Source of the DNA: Bacteriovoracaceae bacterium UBA6261
GTDB taxonomy: Bacteria; Bdellovibrionota; Bacteriovoracia; Bacteriovoracales; Bacteriovoracaceae
Reading direction: 5' to 3'
DNA: 64,000 bases
Assembly: GCA_002440825.1 (NCBI GenBank)
Contig: DJVH01000072.1
Location: 1-64,000, forward strand
Part shown: positions 44,612-53,679 of the stretch, piece after piece
How positions within the stretch are numbered: the first letter of the stretch is position 1
Layout of the letters: every line of letters starts with the position of its first letter
The notes under the pieces: generated by a model
What the model was told of the DNA's origin: nothing
Database searches by the model: none
Seen by the model: only the letters and a program-made list of their open reading frames with translations
Made by a program: the position numbers and the translations under genes

Positions 44612-44688
44612 AGCTGGTTGAACTTAGCAAAAATTCTGCCAGAAGAATTGTAACTAAACATTACACTTGAAAACTTGATAGTAAATTT

Positions 44689-45297
44689 TTATTCGTGAAG
44701 ACCCGATCTGCTTTTGGCCACCCGGTCATTCAAAAGACGAAATTGCCGTAAAAGATCATTGGCCACTTCTTTATTTTCTAAAATCTCGAGGGCATAAATA
44801 ACTGCTTCAAAAGTACACACCCCATCTGCGCGTACACTGTTACGGAGTTTGTATTCACCTTTCACATTATCAGAAAGTTTTACGCAAAGAAGATCAGAAA
44901 GACCGGGTTCACGCCTGCGAACTTTCTTCGCCTGATTCCATGTTCCGTCCGGAACAATTAAATGATAGGGGCCTGGATGATTTTGCAAAAAATTTTCGTC
45001 CAGTAAAACAGCATCTTCATCAGGAAAAAGATAAAGAGGTAAGACTCCTTCTTCCAGGTTTAATTGCTCAAGCGAAAAAGGGTTTTCAGGAAGACCGCGC
45101 TGATAAATTTGAGCGTTTGATAAAGTGAGAGTGGCCAGTTTGGCCGTGTTGCTCGTGAGATGTTTTTCACGATGGTGCATTATGATTGAAACGCGCGTTT
45201 TTGTCTCATGAACTTTGATCTCTCCACAAAAACAATGCATTTTATTAATCCGGCACCGCTCGCAGCGTTTGCCCTGAGTGCTTCTTCGTTTACTCAT
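44689..45297 (-). CDS. tapT: DTW-domain protein (tRNA acp3U synthase, TapT-like)
   Basis: The 202-residue protein has an N-terminal cysteine cluster (CERCRINKMHCFC) and the DTW-family motif PDGTWNQAKKV, followed by RADGVCTFEA. TapT and its relatives transfer the aminocarboxypropyl group of SAM to uridine 47 of tRNA. The canonical DTW triplet is here DGTW. It is the last gene of xer-plsC-DTW, overlapping plsC by four bases. Confidence 0.85.
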   Translation of the reverse strand: MSKRRSTQGKRCERCRINKMHCFCGEIKVHETKTRVSIIMHHREKHLTSNTAKLATLTLSNAQIYQRGLPENPFSLEQLNLEEGVLPLYLFPDEDAVLLDENFLQNHPGPYHLIVPDGTWNQAKKVRRREPGLSDLLCVKLSDNVKGEYKLRNSVRADGVCTFEAVIYALEILENKEVANDLLRQFRLLNDRVAKSRSGLHE

Positions 45298-46022
45298 TTC
45301 AGATTCGCTTCAACTTCGCGATCAAGACGAGCAACGGCAGCAACGATGGCCTCATAGCATTTATCTTTTAAGGCCGTGGCATCTTCAGGTTTCAAGCCGG
45401 TCGTTTCTATCGCAGGCAAAGCTTCAATCAGAAGTGTTCCGGAATTCCATTTAGTGAAATCCAGATGGCGGATATAAGAACTGATGGCCACGGGAACAAT
45501 CGGTACCTGAGCTTTAATCGCAGTAATGAAGGGTCCTTTTTTAAAAGGAAGAATACCGCGCCCACGGGATCTGGTTCCTTCCGGCATAATCCACACGGAA
45601 ATTTTCCGGTCGCGGATTTGAGCAGCGGCCTGATCCATTGTTGAGAAGGCACTTTTTTTATTGCTTCTGTTGATCAGGATATTTCCTGCGAGCCAATAAA
45701 AAAGTCCAAAAAAAGGAACGTAGAGAATATCTTTTTTTCCAATCGTCACAGTATCGTCAGGAACAGCATGACAACCGGGAATGATATCCAGATTGTCCTG
45801 GTGATTGGAAATGAAAACACAAGGGCGATGAGCATTCATGTAATCACGATTTCTCATTCTGATTTTAATGCCGAGAATATGATGTCCGAAATTAATGATA
45901 TCGGAAACCATCTTGGTATTTTTGGCCGAAAAGGGGCGGATAAGTCCTGCAAAAATGCCGATGGTGCATGCTAGAACAACCCATAAAATATAAAAAAAGA
46001 GTCTGATAAATTTAAGAAGCAT
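45294..46022 (-). CDS. plsC: 1-Acyl-sn-glycerol-3-phosphate acyltransferase (PlsC)
   Basis: PlsC adds the second acyl chain to make phosphatidate at the inner membrane. The 242 residues have an N-terminal membrane helix, the catalytic HQDNLD (His74-x4-Asp79) and the substrate motif MPEGTRSRGRG. Length is usual. It overlaps the upstream xer gene by 11 bp and the DTW gene by four, so the three are coupled despite unrelated functions. Confidence 0.92.
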   Translation of the reverse strand: MLLKFIRLFFYILWVVLACTIGIFAGLIRPFSAKNTKMVSDIINFGHHILGIKIRMRNRDYMNAHRPCVFISNHQDNLDIIPGCHAVPDDTVTIGKKDILYVPFFGLFYWLAGNILINRSNKKSAFSTMDQAAAQIRDRKISVWIMPEGTRSRGRGILPFKKGPFITAIKAQVPIVPVAISSYIRHLDFTKWNSGTLLIEALPAIETTGLKPEDATALKDKCYEAIVAAVARLDREVEANLK

Positions 46023-47052
46023 AAGTCCGTCTCTGGTTTTTACTCAGTGTAGCTTTATCAATATATGTTTGTGTGACTTTGGCATCACTATGATTTAAAT
46101 AATCCCGCACGTAAAGGAGATCCTTGGATTTTATATAAAGATTTGTCGCGCAGGCCTTCCGAAAACTGTGGGGAGAAATGCCGGGGGAGACCTCAGCGCG
46201 GGAAATAATTTTCATGATTTGATTATAAAAAGTTTTGAGCGAGTAAGGCTTCCCTTCTTTATTTTGAAACAAAAAATCTGATTTAAATTCAGTCTGCGAT
46301 AAATAAAATTCAAGATTTTTGAATATCAACTCTTCTTTTTGAATCACCAGCGTGTGAATGGATCCGCCTTTTCTTGCAAATGTGAGCACTTTTGCGTGTA
46401 AGTCAAAATTGGAAATCTTAAGATAGCAAAGTTCACTTAAGCGAAGGCCTCCGTAATAGAGCAGATACAGCATCAGGCGTTCTTTTGTCCGCCAGGTTTT
46501 ATCATCGATCAGTTTAAATTCTTCACGAGTAATCATTTTGGTAGGAACGACATCGATATCTTTTAAAGAGATGGCGTGCAGTTTGCTCTTGACTGGATTT
46601 TTGGAGAACTTCGCAGACGAATCTTCATTGACTTCTTTCAGGTACTGAAAAAAATTTTTAAGGCTGGATAAATGACGTCTTCTTGAAGCGACACTCATGG
46701 GCGCCTGAAAAAGAAGCAAGGATTTTTCCGAACGCGTTTTAAAGCGTGCCTTGCTGAAAATAACTTTAAACCAGAACAAAAAGGCGAGCTGCGGATGACG
46801 AATCACTTCTTTGTAAATCGGTCCGCCATTATTGAGAAATTCTTTGTAACGGCCAATCATTTCGCCGTTAACTTTCACCAGATCTTTGCCTTCGCAGAAT
46901 TCGACCCATGCAAAAAATTTCAGCAAATCAGCTCTATAGTTTTTGATCGTATGCTCCGATTTGTTCAATCGAGAGAGATTATCGAGGTACTCATTCATGA
47001 GTGCAAGATGAGGCCTGGAGAGATCCGCGGCCGTGACCTGAGCCTGGTTCAT
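46012..47052 (-). CDS. Tyrosine recombinase, XerC/D/H-like
   Basis: The 346-residue recombinase has an N-terminal SAM-like core-binding domain and a catalytic domain with Arg in GGLRLSELC, a Lys in ARKGGS, HSFRK, NHSDAKVT and the nucleophile Tyr in TQTYI. It is about 45 residues longer than XerC/XerD, with an insertion in the N-terminal domain (around FWFKVIFSKARFKTRSEK), in which it recalls XerH. It has a strong promoter and a dif-like palindrome just upstream. A chromosome-dimer resolution role is therefore plausible; a mobile integrase is the alternative, but no cargo is seen. Confidence 0.88.
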   Translation of the reverse strand: MNQAQVTAADLSRPHLALMNEYLDNLSRLNKSEHTIKNYRADLLKFFAWVEFCEGKDLVKVNGEMIGRYKEFLNNGGPIYKEVIRHPQLAFLFWFKVIFSKARFKTRSEKSLLLFQAPMSVASRRRHLSSLKNFFQYLKEVNEDSSAKFSKNPVKSKLHAISLKDIDVVPTKMITREEFKLIDDKTWRTKERLMLYLLYYGGLRLSELCYLKISNFDLHAKVLTFARKGGSIHTLVIQKEELIFKNLEFYLSQTEFKSDFLFQNKEGKPYSLKTFYNQIMKIISRAEVSPGISPHSFRKACATNLYIKSKDLLYVRDYLNHSDAKVTQTYIDKATLSKNQRRTYAS

Positions 47053-47086
47053 TCGTTTTCAATCCTTTGAAAAAAACCGGTTTAAA

Positions 47087-47114
47087 GTTACATATAATTT
47101 ATATTATATGTAGT
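47087..47114. other. dif-like palindromic site upstream of xer
   Basis: Two 11-base arms (ending ATAA and beginning TTAT) flank a six-base centre TTTATA, the layout of a bacterial dif site. The inner nine bases of each arm, extended by one base into the centre, form a perfect inverted repeat (47090-47098 with 47103-47111). The -10 box of the xer promoter lies in the same sequence, so an operator is the competing reading. Confidence 0.45.
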
Positions 47115-47132
47115 TTATGCTTTTTAAGTCAA
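47103..47132 (-). promoter_or_regulatory. Strong predicted promoter of the xer-plsC-DTW operon
   Basis: On the minus strand TTGACT (47127-47132) and TATAAT (47103-47108) are 18 bp apart. The -10 box is part of the palindrome, suggesting control by whatever binds it. Confidence 0.65.
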
Positions 47133-47152
47133 AGAAATCGTTGAAAAAATGC

Positions 47153-47178
47153 AGAAACGCCCTTTTTAGGGCGTTTCT
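47153..47178 (-). terminator. Intrinsic terminator of the large secreted-protein gene
   Basis: AGAAACGCCCT and AGGGCGTTTCT form an 11-bp stem with a four-base loop. On the minus strand GCA and six T follow. It lies about 30 bp after the stop of the next upstream gene. Confidence 0.85.
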
Positions 47179-47207
47179 TTGGGGGCTTTGATGGTTTGAA
47201 CATCGAT

Positions 47208-49229
47208 CTACATCGCTTCAATATCCAAATCTTCCATTGAACGATCTTCTTCATTTAAGCGAAGATCATAACCGCGGTTTGAAAGACGGGACTGAATTTC
47301 ATTTAATTCTTTATAGAGAAGTCGGTAGTTGAGCGAGCCCACTTCAATTTGAATGGGAGTCAATTCCTTACCGATCATCTCGAGTTTCAGGTAAACCAGG
47401 TCTTCAAGTTTGTCCTGGGGAAGAAGTGAAATAAGAAAGCCCACTCCGATTTTATCGAAGACACCGCCTTCATTTAAGGCGACCAGGTTGTTGATCATTT
47501 CTTCCGTATTCGGGTTCTTTAAAATAGCGCCGATCTTATTGGCGAGATTTAAAAGTCTTTCTTTTTCAATCCAACGGTCGATTAAAAGAAAGCTTCTCAA
47601 TTCTTCAGATTTAGTTTCATCTTCAGTTTTTTGAATCACGCTGAGTTTTCTTTTCTCTTCAACATAGATGAGAATTTTCTTTCTGAGTTCTTCTACCGGG
47701 TAGTTCTTCAGGTATTCAAAGCCCTGTGCCTTTAAAACCAACTGGAAGAAAATGCGGGAATCAATTTTTTTCGTGCCGTCTTTCCATTGTGTGAAATCAA
47801 TATCGCGCGCCAGCTTCGTAGGGATCTGGGCCAGCATGAATTTCTCAACGGCCTTCTGTTCATAAGAAGTAAAATAGCGGTCTTTTCTTTCAAATGTCAG
47901 ACCGAGATCGCCGTTTTTCAGTGTCGAATCTTCCATCTGAAATCTTGGAATCAGGCCGAAGTTGTTCTGGTAAGTCTGATCTTTTAATTTAAAAAACTTT
48001 TTCCCGAATTGAGCTTCAATATATTTTGAATAAGTCGGGTAGTAGAATTGAAGATTCTTTTCTTTTTTATCAATGAACGTTACGCGGCTTTCAGTAAACG
48101 TTCTGTCTTTCTGGTAAGAAGTCACCAAAAAAGCAAGTTTTACGTGACGAGTGTGTCCCTTGTAGCTGCTGTAGCCTTTAAAAATTCTTTGAACACGACG
48201 CTCTTTCGGTGGCATTTTCTGATCGAGGTAGAAAAGTTCGTCAGCTTTTTCGTATGAAGAGATGAGTTTATCTTTCAGATCGCTTGGGTCCACCATATCA
48301 GCGACAATGACATCCTTGAATTTTAGTGTCGAAGAAAGAACCTGGTTGTAAGCTTCCTGAGCTTGTGGATCTTTCAAATCGAAAACGTAGTCGATAATGA
48401 ATTGAGCGCCTGGATTATAACTGAAGCCGAATTGAGCAAAGTCTCTTTCAATAAAACGCTCGATCTGACGATCAAGAAGTCTGAAGCCGAAAATATTAAA
48501 GCTTGCGGCCATTCCCGCACTTGCCGCTGAATCACGACCGCGTTTTGTAATGAGCTTTAAACGCACGTGTGTTTCATCCAGTTTGAAAACCTGAATCGTA
48601 AATTCACCGGAAAGAACAAAAGAAACTCCGGCGTTTGCTGAAAGACCAACAGGTCCAACTAAAGATGTTGAAGCCCCTGCGCCGATGGCAATATTCATAT
48701 TCGCCGGCATACTGACAAAGTCACCCGCCTGAAGATTTTTAAGGGCCAGTTTAGCATTCAACGGAAGTTTGTTTGGAGCATAAGGAAGCGCTTTGATCGC
48801 TGCCATTTTGGTAGGGAACTGGCGCACGAAAAAGAAGCTGCTTGAACGATTGACCGAAAAACCAAACGGTACATCAACCAGATCTTTTAAAATTTCACCA
48901 ACGTTAACGCCGGCGTTTACATCCCATTTATCAATTCGAGTGAAAAATTTGTTAATATAAGAAGCTTCAACATCATAACGGTATTTGTTGCTGAGGTTGA
49001 TACCTTCAACCAGATCAATATTGCCAAGATCAACGTTAAAATTGATATCCTGATCCGCAATGGACTCGCGGATTTTCTTCTGCATTTCCTTGCGATCCAG
49101 ATAATCAGAAAGCTTTCTGGAAAGAGACTCGGGGCTGCTTTCTAACTGCTCGGAGACTTCAGCATATGAAAGCGACGCAGTCGTTAGAAGAAGAGTTGTT
49201 AACAAAAAAGAGGAGAAAACCTTTTTCAT
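47208..49229 (-). CDS. Large secreted protein of unknown function
   Basis: The 673-residue precursor has a signal peptide (about residues 1-22, ending SYAE). The first half contains glycine- and alanine-rich beta segments (MPANMNIAIGAGASTSLVG); the second half is charged and helical. There is no cysteine and no catalytic motif that I can see. The start follows an AGGA site; an in-frame start at 49259 would add ten residues. It may be a periplasmic or outer-membrane-associated structural protein peculiar to this lineage. Family unknown. Confidence 0.7.
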   Translation of the reverse strand: MKKVFSSFLLTTLLLTTASLSYAEVSEQLESSPESLSRKLSDYLDRKEMQKKIRESIADQDINFNVDLGNIDLVEGINLSNKYRYDVEASYINKFFTRIDKWDVNAGVNVGEILKDLVDVPFGFSVNRSSSFFFVRQFPTKMAAIKALPYAPNKLPLNAKLALKNLQAGDFVSMPANMNIAIGAGASTSLVGPVGLSANAGVSFVLSGEFTIQVFKLDETHVRLKLITKRGRDSAASAGMAASFNIFGFRLLDRQIERFIERDFAQFGFSYNPGAQFIIDYVFDLKDPQAQEAYNQVLSSTLKFKDVIVADMVDPSDLKDKLISSYEKADELFYLDQKMPPKERRVQRIFKGYSSYKGHTRHVKLAFLVTSYQKDRTFTESRVTFIDKKEKNLQFYYPTYSKYIEAQFGKKFFKLKDQTYQNNFGLIPRFQMEDSTLKNGDLGLTFERKDRYFTSYEQKAVEKFMLAQIPTKLARDIDFTQWKDGTKKIDSRIFFQLVLKAQGFEYLKNYPVEELRKKILIYVEEKRKLSVIQKTEDETKSEELRSFLLIDRWIEKERLLNLANKIGAILKNPNTEEMINNLVALNEGGVFDKIGVGFLISLLPQDKLEDLVYLKLEMIGKELTPIQIEVGSLNYRLLYKELNEIQSRLSNRGYDLRLNEEDRSMEDLDIEAM

Positions 49230-49376
49230 GGGCAATCCTGGCTGTTGATTCAATAACACTCACAGTTTAGACCTCCCTTAGACGCGTCGCCACAAAGAAC
49301 CCTTATCATGTATTTTTTACTAGGTTACCCCGTCACAATTTGATACACTTCCTAGGTCGTTAGGATCACACAATTT

Positions 49377-49991
49377 ATGGAAATTTTTGAACAAGTCCTC
49401 CACATTACCGCCGATCCCTTGGCCTTCTTCCAGTTTTTTGGCTACTGGGGTTTGTCGATGATCCTGTTTGCAGAAACAGGGCTGTTTGGCTTTTTCCTGC
49501 CCGGAGACTCGCTTTTAGTGACCCTGGGGCTGATTTCTGCCCAAGGGCATATCGATTTGAAAATCCTTATCCCTTCTTTAATTCTCGCCACCGTTTTGGG
49601 CGATCATTTCAGCTATTTTCTGGGACGCAAGTACTCCACTAAGGTTAGAAGCAATATTCATCGCTTTTACCTGGAAGAAAAGCATATGGAGATGGCCGAG
49701 ACTTTTTATTCAAAGCATGGGGGAAAGACGATTCTTTTCTGTAAATTCGTGGCGTTTGTGCGCACCTTTGCTCCTTTTGTAGCTGGTACTTCAAAAATGA
49801 GCGTGCTCAGGTTCTCTCTTTTTGACCTGGCCGGCGCAGGTCTATGGGTAGGGGGAATTGTCGGATTGACCCATTACCTGGCCCAATTCGTCCACTTTGA
49901 CATCAAAGCGTATTTCCATTACTTCGTCATTTTTCTAATCTTTCTGCTTGTTTCGCCCTTCATCTTTAAAGTTTTAAAAAAGAAGGCATAA
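49377..49991 (+). CDS. DedA-family membrane protein
   Basis: The 204-residue protein has the DedA (VTT/SNARE-associated) pattern: ETGLFGFFLPGDSLLVTLG, then GDHFSYFLGRKYS, then FVRTFAPFVAGTSKM. DedA proteins are inner-membrane lipid transporters or scramblases, some being undecaprenyl-phosphate or polar-lipid flippases. It has about five hydrophobic segments and usual length. It is alone, divergent from the large secreted-protein gene. Confidence 0.9.
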   Translation: MEIFEQVLHITADPLAFFQFFGYWGLSMILFAETGLFGFFLPGDSLLVTLGLISAQGHIDLKILIPSLILATVLGDHFSYFLGRKYSTKVRSNIHRFYLEEKHMEMAETFYSKHGGKTILFCKFVAFVRTFAPFVAGTSKMSVLRFSLFDLAGAGLWVGGIVGLTHYLAQFVHFDIKAYFHYFVIFLIFLLVSPFIFKVLKKKA

Positions 49992-50040
49992 TACCTAATA
50001 ATAGATTTGAATCCGTTTTTTACTATAAGGACTTTTGTTT

Positions 50041-51384
50041 ATGGCAAATTCAATAAACTTGAAACTTACTCTTGATAACAGTGCTCACAAGCATTTTCGC
50101 GACGATGAGTTCTGGAAAGTGATTCCTGCATGGAAAGATGTGACTCGCGAAGAGTTCAGCGATCATATGTGGCAACTGAAACATTCAATCAACAAAGTTG
50201 ATAAAGCTAAGGCCGTTTTAGGCGACCTTTGTACCGAAGAGTTTTATCAGGACATGGTGGATGGTCAGCACAAGACGCCGATGAACATCAGAATTACTCC
50301 TTATATTTTTGCTTTGATGGATTGGAATGATCCTGTGAACTGTCCGCTCAGAAAACAATTTCTTCCGATCGGTTCTCAGTTTTTAGAAGATCACCCTTAC
50401 TATAAGGCCGATTCTCTTCACGAAGATGTCGACTCTCCGGTGCCGACACTCACTCATAGATATCACGATAAAGTTCTTTTTCTGCCGACAACAATCTGTC
50501 CGGTTTATTGTTCATACTGTACGCGTTCACGCTTAATTGGTGGTTCAACTGAAGCAGTTGAAAAAGAAACTTACGGAGTCAATCAGGCGAAGATGGATGC
50601 GGCCTTTGATTACATCCGCGCTCATGAGCAAATTGAAGACGTGGTTATTTCCGGAGGGGACGCATTCATGCTCACTCCGAAACAAATTACTTTCATCGGC
50701 GAAAACCTTCTCAATATTCCTCATATCAGAAGACTTCGTTTTGCTACAAAAGGTGTGGCCATTTTCCCTCAGAAAATTCTTTCTGACCACGAGTGGTTCA
50801 ACGCTTTCAATGCCGTTCATAAAAAAGCGCGCGAAATGGGAAAACAAGTTGTGATTCACACCCACTTTTCTTGCCCGCGCGAAATCACTATGTTCTCGAA
50901 GAAAGCGATGGAAAGACTTTTTGCCGAAGGAATTACGGTTAGAAACCAGGCCGTTTTGCAAGAAGGAGTCAACGACAACATCAACGATATGGTTCTTCTC
51001 ATCAAGCAGATGAGCTATATGAACATTCAGCCTTATTACGTTTATATTCACGATATGGTTCCGGGTTGCGAACATTTCAGAACAACCATTGCTGAGTCTG
51101 AAGCGCTGGAAAAAGCGGTGAGAGGAACAACGGCAGGATTCAATACGCCGACGTTTGTCTGTGATGCTCCAGGAGGCGGTGGAAAACGCCATATTGCTTC
51201 TTATGAGTATTACGATCGCGAGAATGGTATCTCTGTCTGGACAGCACCGAACGTTAAACCAGGTGAAGTCTTCTTTTACTTCGATCCCATCAGAAAACTA
51301 TCAAAAGAAGCGCAAGCTCGTTGGGCAGATCCAGCTCAGCGTGAAGCAATGATTGCAGACGCGAAAAAGAAAGCGGGCTTTTAG
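50041..51384 (+). CDS. KamA-family radical SAM enzyme (lysine 2,3-aminomutase-like)
   Basis: The 447-residue protein has the radical SAM motif CPVYCSYC (Cys153, 157, 160) and the late PLP-lysine segment DAPGGGGKRH. These mark lysine 2,3-aminomutase and its relatives. KamA moves the amino group of lysine to make beta-lysine; EpmB uses the product to modify EF-P. It is longer than EpmB (about 340) and nearer KamA. Clear substrate residues were not compared. ATG at 50041 follows AAGGAC; an upstream ATG at 50035 is possible. It is convergent with the channel gene, overlapping by four bases. Confidence 0.85.
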   Translation: MANSINLKLTLDNSAHKHFRDDEFWKVIPAWKDVTREEFSDHMWQLKHSINKVDKAKAVLGDLCTEEFYQDMVDGQHKTPMNIRITPYIFALMDWNDPVNCPLRKQFLPIGSQFLEDHPYYKADSLHEDVDSPVPTLTHRYHDKVLFLPTTICPVYCSYCTRSRLIGGSTEAVEKETYGVNQAKMDAAFDYIRAHEQIEDVVISGGDAFMLTPKQITFIGENLLNIPHIRRLRFATKGVAIFPQKILSDHEWFNAFNAVHKKAREMGKQVVIHTHFSCPREITMFSKKAMERLFAEGITVRNQAVLQEGVNDNINDMVLLIKQMSYMNIQPYYVYIHDMVPGCEHFRTTIAESEALEKAVRGTTAGFNTPTFVCDAPGGGGKRHIASYEYYDRENGISVWTAPNVKPGEVFFYFDPIRKLSKEAQARWADPAQREAMIADAKKKAGF

Positions 51385-52685
51385 GCCGCAGGAGTCTTTC
51401 TCGCGTCTGAACTTCGTCTTTGCGTGGTGCCTTCGATGTTCGAAAGCAGCACGGGATATCGTTTTACAATTTCATTGAAATTCTTTTTAGTGAGCTTATA
51501 AAGGTCGCAATAAGTCTGTGACTGAATATTGGCGGTTCTGGTCGTCTCTTTTAATAGAGCAATCTCACCAAAAATCTGACCGTCATGCAATGTTGCCACT
51601 CTTTCGCCGGATTGAAGAATCACGTCCACATTTCCGTGAGCAATAATAAACATTTCCTCACCGATATCGCCGATGTTAATGATCATGTCGCCCGGTGAAG
51701 AGTAAATCTGCTCAAGTTGCATCGAAACTTCTTTTAAACAATCGTGCGAACAATTATGAAAAACAGGAATATTGGAAATGAGTTTAATCTTCATGTAGAT
51801 CTGCATTTCCTGTTGAAGTGCATGAGGAAGATCGGCGATGATTTTCTCATCGTTATCAGACAGACGTTTTGAATAGAGATGTGAGTAGTGATTGATGGCC
51901 GCAGTCTGAAGCTTGTTGGGAATATTATAGTGCTTCATAAACATAAGCAGATCATTGATTTTTTCCCGCGACTGTTCTTTATAACGATCAGCGCTTGCCA
52001 GCATTCTGGAAATATTACCGATAACGACACCGTACATACCTACGCCGATGATCATAATAAAACAGGTGAAGATGCGTCCGTAATTATCGTGAGGAGTGAT
52101 ATCGCCATAGCCGATCGTTGTAAGAGTTGTAACGGCCCAGTAAAACGATTTGATGTAATAGCTTGTGACATCAGTGTCTCTTCCCATCGGATAGATGAAG
52201 ATCCACGAGCAGGCAATCCAGTTGACGACCATAAGGCAACCCACTGCGATCGACTGGATCTTGAATATTTTAGGAACAATGGTGATGTTTTCGATTAAGT
52301 AATACACTTTGATAATTCTGATCATCCTAAGAAGACGGAAGGCCGTAAAAAGATCCTGGTGACCGACATAATAGGAGACGAGATCAAAAGGGATACAGGC
52401 GAGAATGTCTACTCCCAAAAAAAGATGCGTCATCCATTTTTTCTGCACGGTTTCGATTTCGGTATTTTTTTTAAGTTTCTTTTTTTCGCGCAGGTGATGA
52501 AGGAGATCGGCGATAAAAAGCAGAGAAATAATCCCATCGACCACCAGCTGCCACGGCTGAATTTTGGTTTTAAAAACAAAACTGAAAGGTGCTTCAATCG
52601 CAGTAAAACTCGCCGCCCAGAAAATAATGGCAATCCAAAGGAATTCGATTGTATTCAAATGTTTTTTATTCAGCATAATATGCAT
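51381..52685 (-). CDS. Voltage-sensor K+ channel with cyclic-nucleotide-binding domain
   Basis: The 434-residue protein has six membrane helices. An Arg-rich S4 (FRLLRMIRIIKVYYL, 116-130) and the pore filter TTIGYGD (189-195) are visible. A C-terminal cNMP-binding domain (about 315-420) has the phosphate-binding cassette FGEIALLKETTRTA. This is the CNG/HCN/EAG-type layout, rare but present in bacteria. It should conduct K+ under control of cAMP or cGMP and voltage. The start could be the ATG at 52685 or the one at 52676. Confidence 0.9.
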   Translation of the reverse strand: MHIMLNKKHLNTIEFLWIAIIFWAASFTAIEAPFSFVFKTKIQPWQLVVDGIISLLFIADLLHHLREKKKLKKNTEIETVQKKWMTHLFLGVDILACIPFDLVSYYVGHQDLFTAFRLLRMIRIIKVYYLIENITIVPKIFKIQSIAVGCLMVVNWIACSWIFIYPMGRDTDVTSYYIKSFYWAVTTLTTIGYGDITPHDNYGRIFTCFIMIIGVGMYGVVIGNISRMLASADRYKEQSREKINDLLMFMKHYNIPNKLQTAAINHYSHLYSKRLSDNDEKIIADLPHALQQEMQIYMKIKLISNIPVFHNCSHDCLKEVSMQLEQIYSSPGDMIINIGDIGEEMFIIAHGNVDVILQSGERVATLHDGQIFGEIALLKETTRTANIQSQTYCDLYKLTKKNFNEIVKRYPVLLSNIEGTTQRRSSDARKTPAA

Positions 52686-52778
52686 GCATTATCGGAAAAA
52701 GACTTTGAAGCCTTGACAGAAATATGTACAACCCCAGATTATGAACATTGAAAATTTAAAAATCGGAGTCTTAAAAAA

Positions 52779-53675
52779 ATGAAAAGAATCGTACTTTTTT
52801 TGACGGTTAATATTCTGGTGGTCGCCACCATTTCTCTTTTGCTGAGTTTATTGGGTGTCGGACAATATATGACCCAGGCAGGTCTGCAGTACGGACCATT
52901 GCTGGCGTTCTGTTTTGTCTGGGGTATGGCGGGCTCTTTTATTTCTCTTCTTCTCTCAAAGATGATGGCAAAGTGGATGATGGGCGTGCAAATCGTGACC
53001 ACAGAAGGGCCTCATCGCGATTTAGTGGAAACAGTTCATCGTCTTTCAAGACGGGCCGGTTTAACGACTATGCCTGAAGTTGGTATTTATCAAAGTCCTG
53101 TTTTGAATGCATTTGCTACAGGACCTTCGCGCAATAATTCTCTGGTTGCTGTTTCAAGCGGTCTTCTCGGATCGATGAATCAGCAGGAAATCGAAGGCGT
53201 TCTCGCTCATGAAATTGCCCACGTGGCCAATGGTGATATGGTGACAATGACTCTCGTTCAGGGAGTTGTAAATGCGTTTGTCATGTTCTTTTCACGCGTA
53301 GTGGCCTTTGCTATCACTCAGGCCATGGCCAGTAACAACGATCGCGACGAAAGACCGAGTCCATTTATTCAAATGCTGCTTGTGATGGTTCTGGATATCG
53401 TTTTTGGCCTTCTGGCGATGCCCATCGTTGCCTGGTTCTCCCGTTTCAGAGAATACCGTGCAGATAAGGGCGGTGCAGATCTCGCCGGCCGTGAAAAAAT
53501 GATTGCTGCTTTAGAAGCTCTTACACGCGCTTATCCGCAACTTGAAACGGCTACGGAGCAAACGGATTCGAATTTTCGTTCAATGCAAATTTCCAGCAAA
53601 GAAGGCTTTATGCAGCTTTTTTCTACGCATCCACCGCTTGCGGAAAGAATTGCAGTTTTAAGAAAAAATCAATAA
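52779..53675 (+). CDS. htpX: Membrane zinc metalloprotease HtpX
   Basis: The 298-residue protease has two N-terminal membrane helices, the zinc motif HEIAH (144-148), two further helices and the third ligand in FREYRADKGGADLAG. HtpX degrades misfolded membrane proteins in the inner membrane. The segment GPHRDLVETVHRLSRRAGL is characteristic. Length matches the family. It is a single-gene unit, convergent with the nitronate monooxygenase gene. Confidence 0.94.
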   Translation: MKRIVLFLTVNILVVATISLLLSLLGVGQYMTQAGLQYGPLLAFCFVWGMAGSFISLLLSKMMAKWMMGVQIVTTEGPHRDLVETVHRLSRRAGLTTMPEVGIYQSPVLNAFATGPSRNNSLVAVSSGLLGSMNQQEIEGVLAHEIAHVANGDMVTMTLVQGVVNAFVMFFSRVVAFAITQAMASNNDRDERPSPFIQMLLVMVLDIVFGLLAMPIVAWFSRFREYRADKGGADLAGREKMIAALEALTRAYPQLETATEQTDSNFRSMQISSKEGFMQLFSTHPPLAERIAVLRKNQ

Positions 53676-53679
53676 TGAA

